Shown here: positions 62,620-64,000 of the stretch, in pieces
Numbering within the stretch: the stretch's first letter is position 1
Layout: each line of letters starts with the position of its first letter
Origin: Anaerolineae bacterium
GTDB taxonomy: Bacteria > Chloroflexota > Anaerolineae > Aggregatilineales > Phototrophicaceae
Direction of reading: 5' to 3'
NCBI GenBank assembly: GCA_022822545.1
Contig: JAJEBE010000005.1
Coordinates: 45,189-109,188, forward strand
DNA: 64,000 nucleotides
Translations under genes and position numbers: made by a program
The notes under the pieces: generated by a model
Database searches by the model: none
Told to the model about the DNA's origin: nothing
What the model saw: only the letters and a program-made list of their open reading frames with translations

Positions 62620-63867
62620 TCAATCGAAATCGCGCAGCGGCAAGACGGATAGTTCTTCGCCGGCGGATACGCGAGTTCGGCCCTCCGGTATGATGGCCAA
62701 GCCGTCGGCCAGGACCATGGACATCAGCGCGCCCGAGCTTTGGATCCCGGTCGAGCGGGCGACGACGCCATCCTTGTGGCGGGTCAGTGTGACGCGGTTG
62801 TAGCTGCGGCGCCCGTCCGATGTCAGGTCTTCCGCGATGGCAGCCTTTATGGCGCGCGGCTTGCTCTCGCGCCCGGCGAGTTTTTCCAGGGCGGGGCGGA
62901 CGAGGACTTCGTAGGTCACCATAGTCGAGACGGGGTTGCCCGGCAGGCCGAAGAATGGCAGGCCTTGCAGCGTGCCGTAGGCGAGGGGCTTGCCCGGCCG
63001 CATATTGATGCGCCAGAAATCGATGTCGCCGAGCTCGTCCATGACCACCTTGACGAGATCGGCCGCGCCGACGGAGACGCCGGCGGTGCTGATGATCATG
63101 TCGGGATTGATTTCCAGGGCGCGCCGATACAGCGCTCGAATGGCGTCCAGGTTGTCCTTGGCGATCGGCAGGCGAATGGGCAGCCCGCCGGACTGGCGGA
63201 CGAGGGCCGCCAGAGTGTAGCTGTTGGTATCGCGAATCTGGCCGGGCTCAAGCGCTTGATGCACATCCACCAGTTCGTCGCCGCTGCTGAGTATCACGAC
63301 TTTCGGCTGGCGGACAACGTTTACTTTGGCGCAGCCTATGCCGGCCAGCATGCCGATCTCGGCTGGCCCGAGGGATGTGCCGGCCTGCATTATGGTTGCG
63401 CCTGAGGCGATATTTTCGCCCGCGCGGCGTATGTTTTCGCCGTAGCGCAGAGTTTTGCCGATGCGCAGCTCGGGCGGGAGCGGGCTCGCTTCCCCTTTCT
63501 GCCAGTCGTCATCGGTGTCTTCGACCGGGATGACGGCGCTGCAGCCGGCTGGGATGGGCGCGCCGGTCATAATACGGGCGGCGCTTCCGGGTTCCAGTTG
63601 TCCGGCCGAGGCGGCGCCAGCGCGGATGTCCAGGCTGACGGTAAGGGTCACGGGTTGCTCCTGGCTGGCGCCTTCGCTGTCCTCGTGGCGGATGGCATAG
63701 CCGTCCATCGCCGAGTTGTCGAAGGGCGGCAGGTCAAGCGGCGAGACAATGTCGTCGGCGATAACGCGGTTGAGGCATTCGGCGAGCGAGATCGTCTCGG
63801 CGGGCAACTCATGCAGACCGGCGAGGATATTCGATCTGGCGGTATCAACATTAAGCAATGGCGTCAA
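62620..63867 (-). CDS. moeA: Molybdopterin molybdenumtransferase
   Basis: A 415-residue MoeA that inserts molybdate into adenylated molybdopterin. LPPFDNSAMDGYAIR, PAGCSAVIPVEDT, ISTAGVSVGAADLVK, RPGKPLAYG and FGLPGNPVSTMVTYE are all typical. It serves the xanthine dehydrogenase-type enzyme elsewhere in the window. I chose a TTG at 63867 because CAGGAGG lies 6 bases upstream on that strand and the protein then begins TPLLNVDTARSNIL; the ATG frame to 63900 places the ribosome-binding site inside the gene. Confidence 0.93.
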   Translation of the reverse strand: MTPLLNVDTARSNILAGLHELPAETISLAECLNRVIADDIVSPLDLPPFDNSAMDGYAIRHEDSEGASQEQPVTLTVSLDIRAGAASAGQLEPGSAARIMTGAPIPAGCSAVIPVEDTDDDWQKGEASPLPPELRIGKTLRYGENIRRAGENIASGATIMQAGTSLGPAEIGMLAGIGCAKVNVVRQPKVVILSSGDELVDVHQALEPGQIRDTNSYTLAALVRQSGGLPIRLPIAKDNLDAIRALYRRALEINPDMIISTAGVSVGAADLVKVVMDELGDIDFWRINMRPGKPLAYGTLQGLPFFGLPGNPVSTMVTYEVLVRPALEKLAGRESKPRAIKAAIAEDLTSDGRRSYNRVTLTRHKDGVVARSTGIQSSGALMSMVLADGLAIIPEGRTRVSAGEELSVLPLRDFD

Positions 63868-63899
63868 AGTCACCCTCCTGGAAGATAAAAAACGGGGCA

Positions 63900-63905
63900 A
63901 TTATA
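63900..63905 (-). promoter_or_regulatory. Candidate -10 element of moeA
   Basis: The minus strand reads TATAAT here, 32 bases before the chosen TTG start. No convincing -35 is seen; a palindrome AGGCAGATGCCT (63912-63923) lies where the spacer would be. Confidence 0.35.
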
Positions 63906-64000
63906 GCATAGAGGCAGATGCCTGCTTGAGGCCAATTCTCTCAGAAGCGTATGAAAATCGCAGGAAAACGGCACTCGGATGTCGGCGGCGATCCGCCTTG

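Overview
The window looks like part of a chromosome of an uncultured or little-studied Chloroflexota bacterium, possibly Anaerolineae-like. This is an inference. It rests on coenzyme F420 biosynthesis genes next to a molybdenum hydroxylase, Pro/Thr-rich linkers in secreted proteins, a lipoprotein carrying a CxxPCWxGIxPG motif that I associate with Chloroflexota, and the general gene repertoire. No 16S rRNA is present. Coding density is high and many genes overlap. Several genes appear to use TTG or GTG starts behind clear Shine-Dalgarno sequences (fabF, tig, clpX, moeA, cofD, an HD protein and an MBL-fold protein).

Layout. 1-3.3 kb: the tail of a threonine synthase-like gene, a membrane-bound GT2 glycosyltransferase, a small coiled-coil protein, a PLP enzyme and an unknown protein. 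3.3-17.3 kb: an SsnA-type amidohydrolase; an F420 module (NADPH:F420 reductase, CofE, an FbiB-like nitroreductase, CofD, CofC, an F420-dependent LLM oxidoreductase); a metallophosphoesterase; then xanthine dehydrogenase as an FAD/2Fe-2S fusion and a Mo subunit, with an unknown 584-aa protein between them; then a YqeC-MobA-like fusion. A purine nucleoside phosphorylase at 19.5 kb and moeA at 63 kb fit the same purine and molybdenum-hydroxylase theme. 17.2-26.5 kb: a two-RCK potassium channel, fabH/fabF, an NAD(P)-binding protein, a GNAT-like protein and proC.

26.5-40.4 kb is a housekeeping block: atpA-G-D-C without F0 or delta genes, an MreB-like gene, rex, a GbsR/MarR regulator, tRNA-Leu(UAG), tig-clpP-clpX, an MBL-fold hydrolase, obgE and nadD. 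A Rex-like operator overlaps the -35 element of the inferred atp promoter and a second lies just upstream of rex, so redox control of ATP synthase by this Rex is likely. 40.4-47.1 kb: a double substrate-binding protein, two tandem DMT transporters, two tandem superoxide dismutases (one with a Tat signal) and a class II fumarase/aspartase.

47.1-51.6 kb is a visibly more AT-rich accessory island. A 0.5-kb repeat-rich intergenic region leads into three co-directional genes: a P-loop ATPase with a C-terminal zinc ribbon, a HEAT-repeat/N4-cytosine methyltransferase fusion and a CfrBI-like restriction endonuclease. This is the best candidate for an undescribed or poorly described system, an ATPase-augmented restriction-modification locus. 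51.8-56.6 kb is a sugar ABC importer lacking its ATPase, with a sugar-phosphate isomerase-like TIM barrel and an HD-domain protein. 56.6-64 kb holds a five-LysM L,D-transpeptidase, a large secreted beta-rich protein, a lipoprotein, a two-S1-domain RNA-binding protein, a VKOR-family membrane protein and moeA.
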